A stretch of 64,000 nucleotides of DNA from positions 115,132,035 through 115,196,034 of the forward strand of contig NC_073746.1 in assembly GCF_029784135.1 (NCBI RefSeq), in the 5' to 3' direction. This document shows, in pieces, positions 20,725 through 32,307 of this stretch. Numbering within the stretch: the stretch's first letter is position 1; the number at the start of each line of letters is the position of its first letter. The DNA comes from Toxorhynchites rutilus septentrionalis (taxonomy: Eukaryota; Arthropoda; Insecta; Diptera; Culicidae). The notes below the pieces were generated by a model. That model saw only the letters and a program-made list of their open reading frames with translations. It was not told the origin of the DNA and made no database searches. The translations under genes and the position numbers were made by a program.

Positions 20725-22453
20725 ATGCATAATTCTAGTGACTGCAAGCGGAAATCCTCTCCCCGAAAACAATATTCTCAAGAGGATTTGGAGCGAGCTA
20801 TCGATGATGCGAGAAGGACCGGAAAAGTGCAAAGATCAGCTAAGAAAAAATCAGGTTCCTTTTTCGACCCTTCAGCGGTACCTGCGAACTCCTCCGAAGA
20901 GCCAGAAACCTGGTCCGGGCACGGTTTTAACGGCGAAAGAAGAATCGCGGATAAAAGCATGGATTCTGTACATGTCAAAGGCTGGATTTCCATTGAGTGC
21001 TACAGACGTTCTTAATGCAGTCATCGATTATGCAGCGAAGATACGGAAAACCGACATTCCAAAAACTTTTCCATGTAAGACTTAGTTTTCTTCAATCAAT
21101 TTTTAGAAGTTAACCATTTCTTCCATTCTTGTAATAATTAGGCAGAAATTGGACCCGACGTTTTTTGGAAAGGGACCCGGAGTTCAAGAAGAAGCGCACT
21201 ACGAGACTCTCCAAAGCTGGTGCATTCCTTACGGAGGAACAAATCCGTCACTGGTTTCTGGAAATTGAAAATACCCTTCAGGAAGACAGCATCGACTTAA
21301 CTATTTTTGATCACCCGAGAAGAATTTTCAAATTTGACGAATCTGGGTTTAAACTCGTACCAAAGGAGTTTGTAGCAATTTGCGGACAGGATGCTGAGAA
21401 TACTTATGCTGTTCACAACAATTGCGATAAAGACAGCTATACCGTACTGTTCGGAGGTAATGCTGCTGGAGAGCTGACACCTCCGATGGTTTTATACCCC
21501 GCAAAAAGAATGACGCGCGATATTGTTGAAAACACTCCGGAAGGCTGGTCTGTTGGTATTTCTAATGAAGGCTGGCAGACGTCGAAGACATTTTATGAGT
21601 ACATAACAAATGACTTCTATAAGTGGCTGCTAGAAAAAGGAACAGAGTTCCCTATCAACGTGTTTGTGGACGGTCATAAAAGCCATATCAGCAATGAACT
21701 AACTGAATTTTGTGCGGCTCACGAAATAATAATGATCGCTCTTTTTCATAACTCTACGCGAATTCTACAGCCACTCGACAGGAAGTTTTTCGGGCCTTTC
21801 AAACAGATCTGGAATAAAGTTCTACGGCAGCATCTTTTGGCGAATAGTAACGCAAAAGTTACTAAACTGAACTTTTGCTCACTATTGAAAACAGCGCTGG
21901 ATAATTTCACGAACTCCGAGGAATGTTTGAAAAAAGCATTTAAACTGTGTGGTTTTTGCCCTTGGGATGTATCCGCTATGGCTCAATTAGAAGTAGGTAG
22001 ATGGAATAATTGCTAATTCTCACATAATATTTTTTAGATGAATCATCCGAGCAAACAAGTAACGAACAATCGTATCAAGCCAATGAAGACGTAGTGACTC
22101 CTGCTGCCATTACACCGGAAGATGCAGTACAAGAAGATCCATTTGACGGTATTTTAATTTGGCCAAAAGCTAACGACAAAAGTAACGATTCAAAATCAAG
22201 ACGACAAGAACACGTACCATCGGTCGCAACCAGTAATAGATCGCGAAAATGGTATGATAAAAAGGACGACGAGAAAAAACAAAAGGAGAAATCAAAACTA
22301 GCTAAGGCCGAAGAACGAAAACTGATCCGAATCTGGATTCTCTGGATCTGGAAAGAAAAGGAGAAAGATTGTAAGAAGAAGAAAAGACAGGAAGAAAAAC
22401 TTCAGAAGCAAAAATTGAAGCAGGAAAAGGAGAATAATCCTCCAAGAATGTAA
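20725..22453 (+). pseudogene. pogo/Tigger transposase with CENP-B-type HTH and two probable introns
   Basis: The likely start is ATG 20725. An HTH of the CENPB_N type follows (KQYSQEDLERAIDDARRTGK, then VPFSTLQRYL). The two parts are joined only by a frameshift in an A-run near 20845. A GTAAGA...TTAG intron at about 21074-21142 leads to the catalytic exon. Its DDE_1 residues are all present: Asp in FKFDESGF, Asp in VFVDGHKSHIS and Asp in RILQPLD. A short intron (about 21997-22037, 41 nt) probably joins a charged Lys-rich tail ending at 22453. Apart from the one frameshift the protein looks complete. Confidence 0.8.
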
Positions 22454-22927
22454 ACGACGCGCACTTTAAGTCTTTCTTCCACTTTTTATTTTTAATTTTA
22501 ACCTTAAACTGATTTTAAGTTAATCATCAATACGAAATCCAGAATTATGCTTTTTTCTGTTTAAATGAAAAAAACGATAGTCCAAGAGATTTTTCGTCTT
22601 AAGTTGTTCTATTATTCATAACAGAAACTTCACTTAAAAAAAGGTCTTTAAGTTTGGGTAGAACATTAAGAAATTTCTGTTACATTTAACCTTTTTTTTC
22701 TCTAAAAAATAAGTTTTCTCGACCATTTCGTGTATGTACATCTTTTGCTTAGTAGTGTTTATTTAACCCTTTCTTTTTGGCATCATGCTGGCACGGGTTT
22801 GACTATCCATTTTTGTCAACCAACTATTAATCAATCAATATTTAGGTAGACTTTTATTGAAGCTATTTTTATGTACAAAAAAGGTTTATTATTGTTTTTA
22901 AACCATCAAAAAAGTTGTATGATGTAA

Positions 22928-23085
22928 GGCAGTGTACACAAATTACGTAACAATTTTTTTGGAAATTTTAGACCCCCTCCCTTCCCTTAATTAACGCTTT
23001 TTTCATGGGAGATTTTGCTTTGTAATGACGATGATAGGTACTCTCCCTCCCTCCTAAGAGCGTTACATAATTTGTGTACGCTGCC
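22928..23085. mobile_element. 158-bp Harbinger-type MITE inside the pogo element
   Basis: TAA at 22925-22927 and 23086-23088 flanks 24-bp inverted termini starting GGCAGTGTACACAAATTA (22 of 24 bases match). A 3-bp TWA duplication is the hallmark of PIF/Harbinger elements. It is non-coding. Confidence 0.75.
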
Positions 23086-23599
23086 TAAAGGGCTATTTTT
23101 TTCTGTATACTGAATTCACTTGTTCCTACGTATGGAAAATTTAGTTCATTTTATGTGTGTTGGAAAATAATACTAGAAGAGTGGTAATCGGATTTGATAT
23201 CATATCTTTCCATATTATCCAATGTTCTAAAACGAGTCAACGTGGTTCATAGATAATTTCTGTAGTACAAAATATTGTAAACAGTTGTAATAAACACGTT
23301 ATTTTATCGCTTTGGACTCCATATCAACAAGTGACTCATATTAGGTATCAAATTGACCCATAATTGTTACAGGGGGAAAACTGACCCATAATTGTGACTT
23401 TTGCTAACTCCGAACTTTTCCATTCATTAGCGAAGTTTATCAAATAAATTTGAGTAAATATCAATGGGATACTAAAAAGTATGTGTTTAAGTGTCAAAGT
23501 GGACATTTTTACCGAAAAAAATATCAATGAACATCCAATAATAATCTATTATATGGTAAGCCAATTCGCTGAGTGACCCATAATTGTGGGGGGACTGTA

Positions 23600-24246
23600 T
23601 ATTGCTTTCATTCCTGCCGCATATTTCACGACATTGGTTTCTATGTTAGCGCTGGTATCTTCCTCTTCTCGAAAACGACGATGTTTACGTGAAACCTGTC
23701 CTGCAGGTTGAATGTCGACGCTTGGTGCTGGTGTAGTGAACTCTGGGTTAGTTTTTAAATATTGAATTCATTTTTACTGAGTTCAGCTAAACTTCCTCCC
23801 GAAGTTCATGTATCATTTTGTTATGCTCCTCATTGACAAGTTGCATTACTGTGTTGGTGGATTTTTTTTCTTTTTCTCTATTATAGTGACTTTCAACACA
23901 TTTCGGCTGGTTCGTCACTTTTACTTCCATTTTTGGAAGAATGTCGGGAGTGAGAATTGAACTCGTGATCTCTGCGTGAGAGGTATGGATGTTACCACTA
24001 CGCCAGATCGCCTCCACATGTGTTGGTGGATGATATAGTTTGCCGAAAATTAGCGATCGACATCATTTTAGTGCACCCTTTGCACATCCAGAACAGCTGA
24101 GAGGAATTATTAATGATGTCACGAGTAGCGGAGGTCTGATTAACGCACTTCAAGTGGAACGAAGATTTACAGAAACCATTGCACACAATTGCGTCGACAT
24201 CCTGCAGTTCACTGGCACACGAGAAACAGATGTTGTTTTTCTCCAT
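23600..24246 (-). pseudogene. LINE ORF1 N-terminal part with PHD finger, split by a SINE
   Basis: From ATG 24246 the frame shows a C4HC3 PHD finger (CFSC, CNGFC, HLKC, CKGC). It runs into a SINE at 24018, resumes at 23861 with VMQLVNEEHNKMIHELREEV and shifts frame. It then continues as PAPSVDIQPAGQVSRKHRRF to the pogo insertion at 23597. PHD fingers at this position are typical of ORF1 in a group of insect LINEs. Confidence 0.7.
23862..24018 (-). mobile_element. tRNA-derived SINE, family 1, copy 1
   Basis: Minus-strand head GTGGAGGCGATCTGGCGTAG has an A-box-like TGGCGTAGTGG and a B-box-like GAGTTCAATTC, with a poly(A) tail. It is flanked by TGTGTTGGTGGA at 23850-23861 and 24019-24030. It interrupts the LINE ORF1. 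Confidence 0.85.
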
Positions 24247-24260
24247 TGCCTTGATTAGGT

Positions 24261-24532
24261 CAACTTAAATCCAACACAAAATCACATAATTAGATGCCAA
24301 ATCGAAGCTCGGATGATGATACTCGATAGTATTCCAGTGCAGTGGTTAACGGTGAGTGCGACGAGGTTGAATGATTACGTTAAAACAGCGTTGAACATAA
24401 AAAAAAACAGATTAGTATGGAACAAAATAACAGAACGATCGGTTTGTTTACTTTTTCAGACAAGATACGCATAGTCCACTTGAAAATCCATTGTTATTTT
24501 CAAAACAGCGAAACATGAGTCTCAATGTTGTC
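24261..24532. other. Probable 5' UTR of the PHD-type LINE and flank
   Basis: Upstream of the ORF1 start with no further coding signal. The 5' end of the LINE is not defined by a duplication I can see. Confidence 0.3.
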
Positions 24533-24545
24533 AACATTAATTTAT

Positions 24546-24699
24546 GTGGAGGCGATCTGGCGTAGTGGTAACATCCATAACTCTCACGCTGAAGATCACG
24601 AGTTCAATTCTCACTCCCGACATTCTTCCAAAAATGGAAGTAAAAAGTGACGAACCAGCCAAAAGTGTTGAAAGTCACTATAATACAGATTAAAAAAAA
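24546..24699 (+). mobile_element. tRNA-derived SINE, family 1, copy 2
   Basis: Full copy with the same A/B-box head and an A-rich tail. It is flanked by an exact AACATTAATTTAT duplication at 24533-24545 and 24700-24712. Confidence 0.9.
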
Positions 24700-24712
24700 A
24701 ACATTAATTTAT

Positions 24713-24871
24713 AATAGAATAAATGTGTTATAGAACTGTAAAACAAATGCGTAATAATTTCTTTCGATCTCACTTTTCATTGCAGAACGTAGCCAATTTA
24801 TCCGATTTCTATTATTCTTTTCTCGAGTTTTCTTTCATCAACACATTCGGTGATCTATTTTTATCTATATA
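24713..24871 (+). repeat. Fragment of the CTGACCCGG dispersed repeat family
   Basis: CTCGAGTTTTCTTTCATCAA followed by ACACATTCGGTGATCT resembles the stretch at 34105-34165 of dispersed-repeat copy 2. Only this internal part is present. Confidence 0.4.
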
Positions 24872-25079
24872 GTTTTTTTTAATTAAATCGTTTATTTTTA
24901 CAGGCTCAGTTACATAAGTTTAAAGGAGCCAAACTCTTAACTATATTTCTACTAGCATATATTAACATGTTTCCTTAATTCAATGGTTAATAAAATAGGA
25001 AACCGATTACTCGCGGTCGACCCGAGTTTAGAAGGGTGACACATTTTCATTAGGAAAAGGATGGGATGTAAGCAGATGT

Positions 25080-25120
25080 GTGTTTACACTCACATTCACA
25101 TTCACATTCACGTTCACACT
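25080..25120. repeat. CACATT microsatellite in the LINE 3' UTR
   Basis: Imperfect tandem run of CACATT and CACGTT units on the plus strand. Confidence 0.7.
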
Positions 25121-25241
25121 TCACACTCAATTCTTAAAACTATCGTTACATCTAATATGTATTACAATTCAACTTATTCTAATGGAAGGGAACCGATAGC
25201 TCGCAAAGGACGAAAAGGAGGGGAAAAGGATGTAAGAACAA

Positions 25242-28200
25242 TCACACTCGAAGATCGATAGTTTTAAGGTGAAGGTGGAAGCTAGCCATTGTAGTAGTAT
25301 AGGTAAACCCTCGTGTAAAAATGGGGTAATAGTGTTTGAGAGAGAAGAGCAAAGCACACGTAAATAGATCAATTCACTTATAATAAAATTTTCTTACCCA
25401 ATGTTAAAGTTGTTAAAACTTACATTATAGACCCATTAAACGTAAAAATAATAATTGTATTGATATCAACACAATTTTATTCTATTGATTTTCATGACAT
25501 GGGACGCTATGACTCCGGAATAACATTTTATTGAGTGGTTTTTATAGCTGTTTCGATGATGTTGTTTGGCATCAGTGTCGAAAAAATAACGATGCTTCCA
25601 CCAATACAAACAAAACCATTGCAGAAGATTGAAAAACGAAAATTTAACTTTCAGAGCACTTGCTCGAGTTTTCCGACGTTCTTCACTATACGGTGCGAAA
25701 GCAGATGAAAATTTAATATCTTGTGAGTAATCGATTAGAGTTTGGTTGATATTACTTGATGGGAAGTGTGCGAAAACGATCATTTTCTTCACACTGTTTC
25801 GCAAAATTATTGATTTTCGGGCGAGAGGTGAGGGAGTGAGATGAAAGAAATGAGCGCCATTGTGGCAGCCATTTGTGGCTAGCTTCCACCTTCACCTTAA
25901 GGAAAACATATATTTGGACCATGTAATCAAGATCTAGCCGAGCCACCGGCACATTGGGTTGCCTTCCTCTGGCCCGAAGAGAGTTTTCTAAATTCGATCT
26001 GGCAACAACATATCCCTCGCACGACTAAACAACGTGTTCGATGTCGTGGTAACCTTGGCCACAAACACAGATATTGCTGTCGACAAGATTAATACGAAAG
26101 AGTAGCGCATCTAACGAACAGTGATTGGACATGAGCCGAGAGAAGGTGCGAATAGAGTCCCGACTCAAGTCCAGACTTTTGAACCATGGTTTAAGGCTAA
26201 CCTTAGGGATAATCGAGTGAAACCACCGGCACAGTTCATCTTCGTTCCACTTGCGTTGCCAGTTAGCGATAGTATTTTTACGGACTAAAGAATAAAATTC
26301 ATTGAAGGCGATTTGACGCTGATGAATATCGCCTTCAATCGCACCCACCTTTGCTAATGAGTCAGCCCTCTCATTACCCGGAATTGAGCAATGAGAAGGG
26401 ACCCACACAAAGGTAATGACATAACAGCGTCTGGATAAAGCACTCAAAATTTATCGTATTCTCTCAAGGAAGTACGGCGAGTGCTTTTCCGGCCTCACTG
26501 AACGGATAGCTTCGACAGAGCTAAGACTATCCGTTACAATGTAATAGTGTTCAACAGGTCGTGAGGCGACGCTGTCCAGCGTCCAGTGTATCGCAGCCAA
26601 TTCAGCAATATACACTGAGCAAGGATTCTGAAGACTGTGGGAGGTGCTAAAAAATACGTTGAACACTCCAAATCCTGTGGACTCATTCATAGATGACCCA
26701 TCAGTAAAGTACATATTATTACAATTGATAAGCCCGTACTTTGCATTGAAGATCGTAGGAACGAACCCCAATCTAAGATAATCTGGAATTTCATGGATTT
26801 TCTCCTTCATGAACAGATCAAAATGTATAGAGGAATTGAGGTAGTCAGGGAAACAAACACGGTTGGGAATATATGAAGAAGGATCAACCTGCATGGAGAT
26901 GAATTCATAATACGAACTCATGAATCCGGAGTGAAAATTTAGCTCGATCAGCTGCTCAAAATTTCCGATCACCAATGGGTTCATGACCTTACACCGGATG
27001 AGGAACCAAAGAGATAATAAATTGAAGCGATCTTTTAGTGGGAGTACGCCTGCCAAAACCTCGAGACTCATGGTATGCGTTGAGGACGTACATCCCATCT
27101 GATTGAAAACAGAAACTGCCATTCGCCATCACTGAGAGAATAGTTGTTCGAAACAACATTATAAGATCTTCGGGATGGGCTCCCCACCAAGTGCCGGTAA
27201 TTGAACGGAGAAAGTTTATTCTTCGTTGGCATTTTTTACTCAGATACCTAATATGAGCCCCCAAGTACATTTGGAGTCGAACCAGACCCCAAGATACTTG
27301 AATGACATAGCATTAGTGATCGGTTTACCCAAAAGTTGAAGCTTTGGTTTTGCTGGTTTATGCTTCCTAGAAAAAACCACCATCTATGTTTTCTCCGTGG
27401 AGAATTCCTCGATCCCTAGCCCAATGGCCCAGGTTGAAAAATTGTTCAATGTATCTTGAAAGGGTTCTTGCAGGTCGGATTCGTTTGATCCTACGACAGA
27501 CACCACTCCATCATCTGCAAGTTGTCTTAGGCTGCAATTTTGTGTAAGGCAATTGTCGATGTCACTTACGTAGAAGTTGTACAAAAGGGGGCTTAAACAT
27601 GAGTCTTGGGGGAGGTCTATGTAAGAGACCCGACTTACTGCCGAATCTTCGTAAGAAAAGTTCAAATGTTTCTCACATAGCAAGTTATATAACATATTAT
27701 TCAATAGAGGCGGCAGACCCCGAGAGTGTAATTTGTCTGACAAAACCTCTATTGAAACAGAATCAAAGGCCCCCTTTATGCCCAAGAATACTGAAGCCAT
27801 TTGTTTTTTTTTCGGCGTAAGCCATTTGAATTTCTGAAGAAAGCAACGCAAGACAATCATTCGTCCCCTTGCCCCTGCGGAACCCATATTGTGTATTTGT
27901 AAGTAAGCCATTCGTTTCAACCCAACGATCAAGGCGAAACAAGATCATTTTCTCCAACAATTTCCGTATACAAAACAGCATTGCTATTGGGCGGTACAAA
28001 TTGAAGTCGGACGCGGGCTTTCCGGATTTTTGAATAGCTATAACTCGTACGTGTCTCAATCATCCGGAACAATATTATGCCTCAGAAACTGATTAAATAA
28101 ATTCATCCAGCGATGTTTCGCCACATCAGGGAGATTTTTCAGCAAGTTGAACTTAATTTTATCTGATCCTGGAGCCGAATTGTTACATGAAAGGAGAGCA

Positions 28201-29061
28201 AGGGAGAATTTTACCATCGGAAACTCGGAATAAAAATCGCACCTGTTTTGTGGTATATCTCGAACAATTCTTTGTACGGGAGCGGAATCGGGACAAACCT
28301 TTCGTGCAAAATTAAAAATCCATCGATGTGAATATTCCTCGCTTTCATTCGATGAAGAGCGATTTCTCATGTTTCGAACTCCTTTCCATAATTTTTTCAT
28401 TGACGTTTCTCGTGACAAACCTCCCAACAAATTTCGCCAATATGCACGTTTATTCTCTTTGATTAAGTTTTTAAATTGGTTCTCAAGGTCTGAATACGTT
28501 TGAAATTTGTCAATGGTTCCACGTTTCCGAAAAGCTTTCAATGCCATCGATTTTTCTACATAAAGCTTCCCACCATGGATTGGGAGGCCCTCGGCAAATG
28601 GTGGAACCTGGGATGGATTTCGTTTGATTGCGAACCGCACTGTCATAGATCAAACGGGAAAGGAAGTTATACTCCCCCAATGGAGGTAAACCATCTCTGG
28701 AATCGATGGCTAGAGTAATCGCGTCCGCATATTTTTTCCAGTCAATGTGTCTTATGAGGTCATATGCCATGTTTATAGATTCAGAAGAATTCGACCCAAT
28801 TTTGATGGAAATTTTGATTGGCAAGTGATCACTACCGTTGGAGTCCTGGATTACATTCCACTTGCAATCTAACGATAGTGAATTCGAGCAAAGCGAGAGG
28901 TCAAGAGCATTTGGGTTAGCAGGAAGTTTAGGTACACGTGTTGTTTCCCCAGTGTTCAAAACGGCCATATTGAAGCTGTTACAAAGTTCATATATCAACA
29001 ATGAACGATTGTCGTCGTACTGTTCCCCCCAGGCAGTTCCGTGAGAGTTGAAGTCTCCCAA
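25242..29061 (-). pseudogene. I-clade LINE ORF2 of element B (endonuclease end, RT, RNase H)
   Basis: Pieces in several frames give GDFNSHGTAWGEQ and SDHLPIKISI (endonuclease), then PGSDKIKFNLLKNLPDVA, NLYRPIAMLFCIRKLLEKM, FLGIKGAFDSV, DLPQDSCLSP and LADDGVVSV (RT). The catalytic box is LADD where element A has FADD. RNase H follows with YFTDGSS, YIAELAA, IVTDSLS and GNERADSLA, so the D-E-D-D residues are present. A TAG stands for the Trp in the HVVW block. After the MITE the last residues FLKTIDLRV end at 25242 and align with FLKSIHFQI of element A. Confidence 0.8.
25268..25896. mobile_element. 629-bp MITE with TTAA duplication inside element B
   Basis: TTAA at 25264-25267 and 25897-25900 flanks perfect inverted termini GGTGAAGGTGGAAGCTAGCC plus one base. 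It interrupts the last codons of the LINE ORF2, and phase is kept across a single TTAA. A minus-strand ORF (25466-25804) shows no known motif. Its TIRs differ from the TTAA MITE at 18.7 kb. Confidence 0.85.
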
Positions 29062-29063
29062 GA

Positions 29064-32000
29064 TTAATCGTAAGAAAAGTTATTTGTTAGAATTTTTATG
29101 TTGAAAATTTTAGTTAGTCTTTTTTGTTATAACCATTGACGTAGTGCCACCAGTGTTTTGACTCTAGTTAAATTTATAAAATAAGACTCTAGAAATTTAT
29201 GTTTATCAATTTTTTTCCATCGAGTCATTCTTATATAATGTTTTGAAAGCAGAAGTCGATTTGAATTAAGCCTCCGGGCACACCATGGACGCAAGCATTT
29301 TAAGCCACACATATAGATTACTCTCGTTCGCGATGAGCCAGAATGTACCTTATTACACACTCTCTATTAACCGAAAGTGGCAATGAGCCGAAGCATTATA
29401 TTTTCAGGACCAAAAACACCTTCCACCGAAGACGTAATATTGAACTTTTTCTTGTGCGTATAATTTAATATCGTAATCTATTTAAATTTCATGTTGCTTT
29501 ATGCCCGGTAAACGGTCGGCCGATGATATCACCTGTTATTTTGCAACACCTTTTCTTCAGCTAAAAACTTTCATCACCGAGCCACTGAATTAAGTCCGCT
29601 CACCTCTATCCAGGGGCACAGCATTAGCTTCGCTTCCGTTGCCCGGGATGGAAATTACACATTTTCTTAAACCAGCAAAGCTGTGAAAAAACATGATTAA
29701 ATATAATCAAGCGTAATAGTTTCGCAGGATCTGCACCCTTTCGCCATGATGAGTTTTCCCAACCGGGGGCTGTCAGCACCCGAACTCCGGAGTCCGGACG
29801 ATGGTCGAAAGTAGCAGCAGCAGCCAGCGGTCGGTTCTGATGAGACTGTGTAAATTTAATTCACTCATTTAAAATTTCATTTAAACCGGACCGATTGCTC
29901 TCGGTGAGCCGCGGCTTGATTGACCCGAAAACAGTCGCTTGTGGGATATGATTATAGTATTAAAAATTATAAAAATTGACGAAAATTATACGGTACCGAG
30001 CGGGACGCGGAGTTCAGCAACTTTTACGTCAGGTTTGATATTAGCTGCGTTTATTATCAATTATGCCATCGCATGCACTCAATTTTGCGAGTGCCCTCGC
30101 GGGAATCCTGGTTTTTTTTTCGGGGAGATATTGCCCTTTTCTGTGGCTGTTGTTTGTTGGCCCTGCAAAAAAATATATGCCGTTTTGGGATGTAATTTTA
30201 TGATTTTTTTTCAATTAAACTTCTCAGTGGCGGTATCAAGCCGAGAAACAATTTCGTGAACCTGATAGAATGAATGGTGTTCTTGTTGGCTGAATTTTGA
30301 TAGCTATAATCGGCGGTGCTGCTGAAAAAATGTTCCCGATGAGCCTTATTAAATATAAGGTGTAGGAAAAATCGTTCAGAGAGAGAGAGAGTGTATCAAT
30401 GCCAAAATATATCAACGTTGCGCATCGACCACGATAACAACCATACTTCAATGCACGTCAAAATTAGTTCACCTTCAATGTTTCAGTTCGTGGAAGTAAA
30501 CAAATTTGTGAATTATAATGATTTCAATTTTCGATTTCCGAAGTGCGATCGTTATTGGGTCGGACTTTTCCTTCGCTATGCGAACGAAACAATCCACATA
30601 CGCCATTCGTGAGGAGCGTGGAAAATATCCAATCAATACACACCCCAAAACGATGAAAGCTGTTCAATTCGTGCGCTCGGCTTCCAGTTCCAATTTTCCT
30701 ATTGATTTATCATTGTCCGGAAAGCTCGATGGCGCGCAAGGCGGAAAGGAGGGAACGCGGTGCCGAAATGTAGCATAACGTGAGTTTCTATGCTTATAAT
30801 ATCCAATAATAAAATAACTCATGAAGCGGTCTTCAGTTACCCATATGCACACAAGAAGCATGCCACAATTGGGGAAAATAGATGGAAAATTTGCATTCAT
30901 GTGTTCCGATTTCACGAGCCATGAACGCGAGTATACCTTTCGGAGGGTAATAAGCAAAATAGCGCAAACACGGTGTTGTTTCGTTAACTACATTTGCCTG
31001 CTGAATGGATGTGATGGTAAAATGATAGATAGTGTTTCAGTCATTTCGTTTCACGTTCGATTTGGTGTAATTCAATTGCTGTTCGGCTAAATCAGCGCGA
31101 TGAGCGATTAAACTGAAGCGCCGATTAAAAAAATGAAGCGAACGAGGCGTGAAATATGAGCAGAGCTGTGAAGAAATTGCAAATTTATTTAAAAAAAATC
31201 GAATGACTCTTTCAGAGGAGCCATTGAATAAACGCAACAATAACACAATATTGACTATAAAATTGAAGAGTAGGAAACCTGGAACGATGAGACAGCATCA
31301 ATAAATATTTGTGTTCCAAAACACCAACTCATCTATCGCGTTCGAATCGACAACTGCAGAACTGATAGAATTCACGCGATGTCACGGAACCGTGTGAACC
31401 ATTTCATCTCACCCCGAGCTTAAGCCACCAAGAAGGCGCCAAAAAAAAAAGGTAGACCAAACGACCACCCACCAAGTAGAAGGGTGAGGGGTTATAACCA
31501 AATTTATGATGTTTGCCGTCTCATCCGTGGCAACGCCACGAAATTTGATGTGTCCAGAGCCTGATCTCGCACAATCGAAAAAAAGGAATCAAGCTAAACA
31601 TGCGATGCTGGGATATGGATGGATGAGAAGATGGTGATATTTCCACTCGCGCTATAAATCATCCGTCGGAATCGTCTAATGAGGACGTGTCGATGACGGG
31701 TCGACTTGTCGATTTGATTGGATCCGGTCGGGCGTCATTAGCGCTTCGAGATAGGTATCTGGATTGGTGGTGTTTTCCGAACTAAAACGGGAACTGAAGG
31801 TGAAGGTGCCGAATTTGTAATGCCAAAGTGCGAAGTCAAACTATGTCGGATACAACAGCGAATGGATATGGAAAACGCATTATAATGTTGCAATATGTAA
31901 TAACATAACTTTGAACGATTTTATAATTTACTCTTTTTATCTAACCATCTCGCATCCCTGACATGATGTCCCGTTAACGCACTCGTCCAGCCTCCTGGAT

Positions 32001-32307
32001 AATGAGTTCGCCGTGGAGTGTTGCGCCAGTTAATGATTCATTATCCTTCTCCATACCAAAGTTACCAACCATCCGTTTTGTCCTGGATATTGCCAGTTTT
32101 CCAATCGTGCCAGCGGTAAAGCCAATGTCACGAAACCTAATTTTTTCTTTTATTTTTACTGTAAATTTTTACCCCAAACGGGTATGACACTAATTTTGCT
32201 TTTCCCAAATTAAGAATAAGTTTTACAATTTTCATGATTCCGACAAATTTCTCAGCAATCGATGAATGATAGTTTTCGAAATACAAACAAAACAAAACAA
32301 AATTAAG
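29064..32307. other. About 3.2 kb without recognised genes or repeats
   Basis: ORFs are short and unsupported. The composition is less AT-rich than the flanks and no repeat shared with the rest of the window was noticed. This may be single-copy intergenic or intronic host DNA. Dinucleotide-like GA tracts occur near 30370-30390. Confidence 0.45.

Larger units (their letters stand above)
20235..23597 (+). mobile_element. pogo/Tigger-type DNA transposon (3363 bp)
   Basis: TA at 20233-20234 and 23598-23599 flanks terminal inverted repeats beginning CAGTCC and sharing 22 of 24 bases. Extra copies of TGACCCATAATTGT occur inside the right end (near 23364, 23390 and 23571) and a variant near 20640. 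These may be transposase-binding sites. The element carries a plus-strand DDE_1 transposase and a nested Harbinger-type MITE. It sits in ORF1 of the minus-strand LINE. Confidence 0.88.
17775..24260 (-). mobile_element. PHD-type LINE (CR1/Jockey group), 3'-truncated, split by three insertions
   Basis: Read on the minus strand, ORF1 begins at 24246 with a PHD finger. It continues past a SINE, a frameshift and a pogo element to 19899. The endonuclease follows (19957 downward), split by a TTAA MITE, and then the N-terminal RT. The sequence ends near 17775 within RT. Loss of the 3' half is unusual, since target-primed reverse transcription normally loses the 5' end. A later deletion or recombination is therefore likely. 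Confidence 0.75.
24872..29063 (-). mobile_element. I-clade LINE, 5'-truncated (element B), split by a MITE
   Basis: Minus-strand LINE related to element A. It starts inside the endonuclease at GDFNSHG (29061) and runs through RT and RNase H. A TTAA MITE interrupts it at 25268-25896. A 3' UTR of about 370 bp ends in a T-run (minus-strand A tail) at 24872-24880. The 3' UTR holds a CACATT-type tandem tract (25080-25120). No matching target duplication was identified. Confidence 0.85.

Noticed and set aside
24546..24620. tRNA gene suggested by A-box and B-box-like motifs
   Set aside because: No acceptor-stem pairing, a poly(A) tail and target duplications show it is a SINE; the same holds for the other three copies and for 50491.
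25466..25804. 112-codon minus-strand ORF inside the 25.3-25.9 kb MITE
   Set aside because: No transposase motif and no similarity to the other TTAA MITE; probably chance.
30236..31250. Several 70-100-codon ORFs on both strands
   Set aside because: They overlap each other, lack motifs and have no transcription signals; compatible with chance in long AT/GC-mixed DNA.
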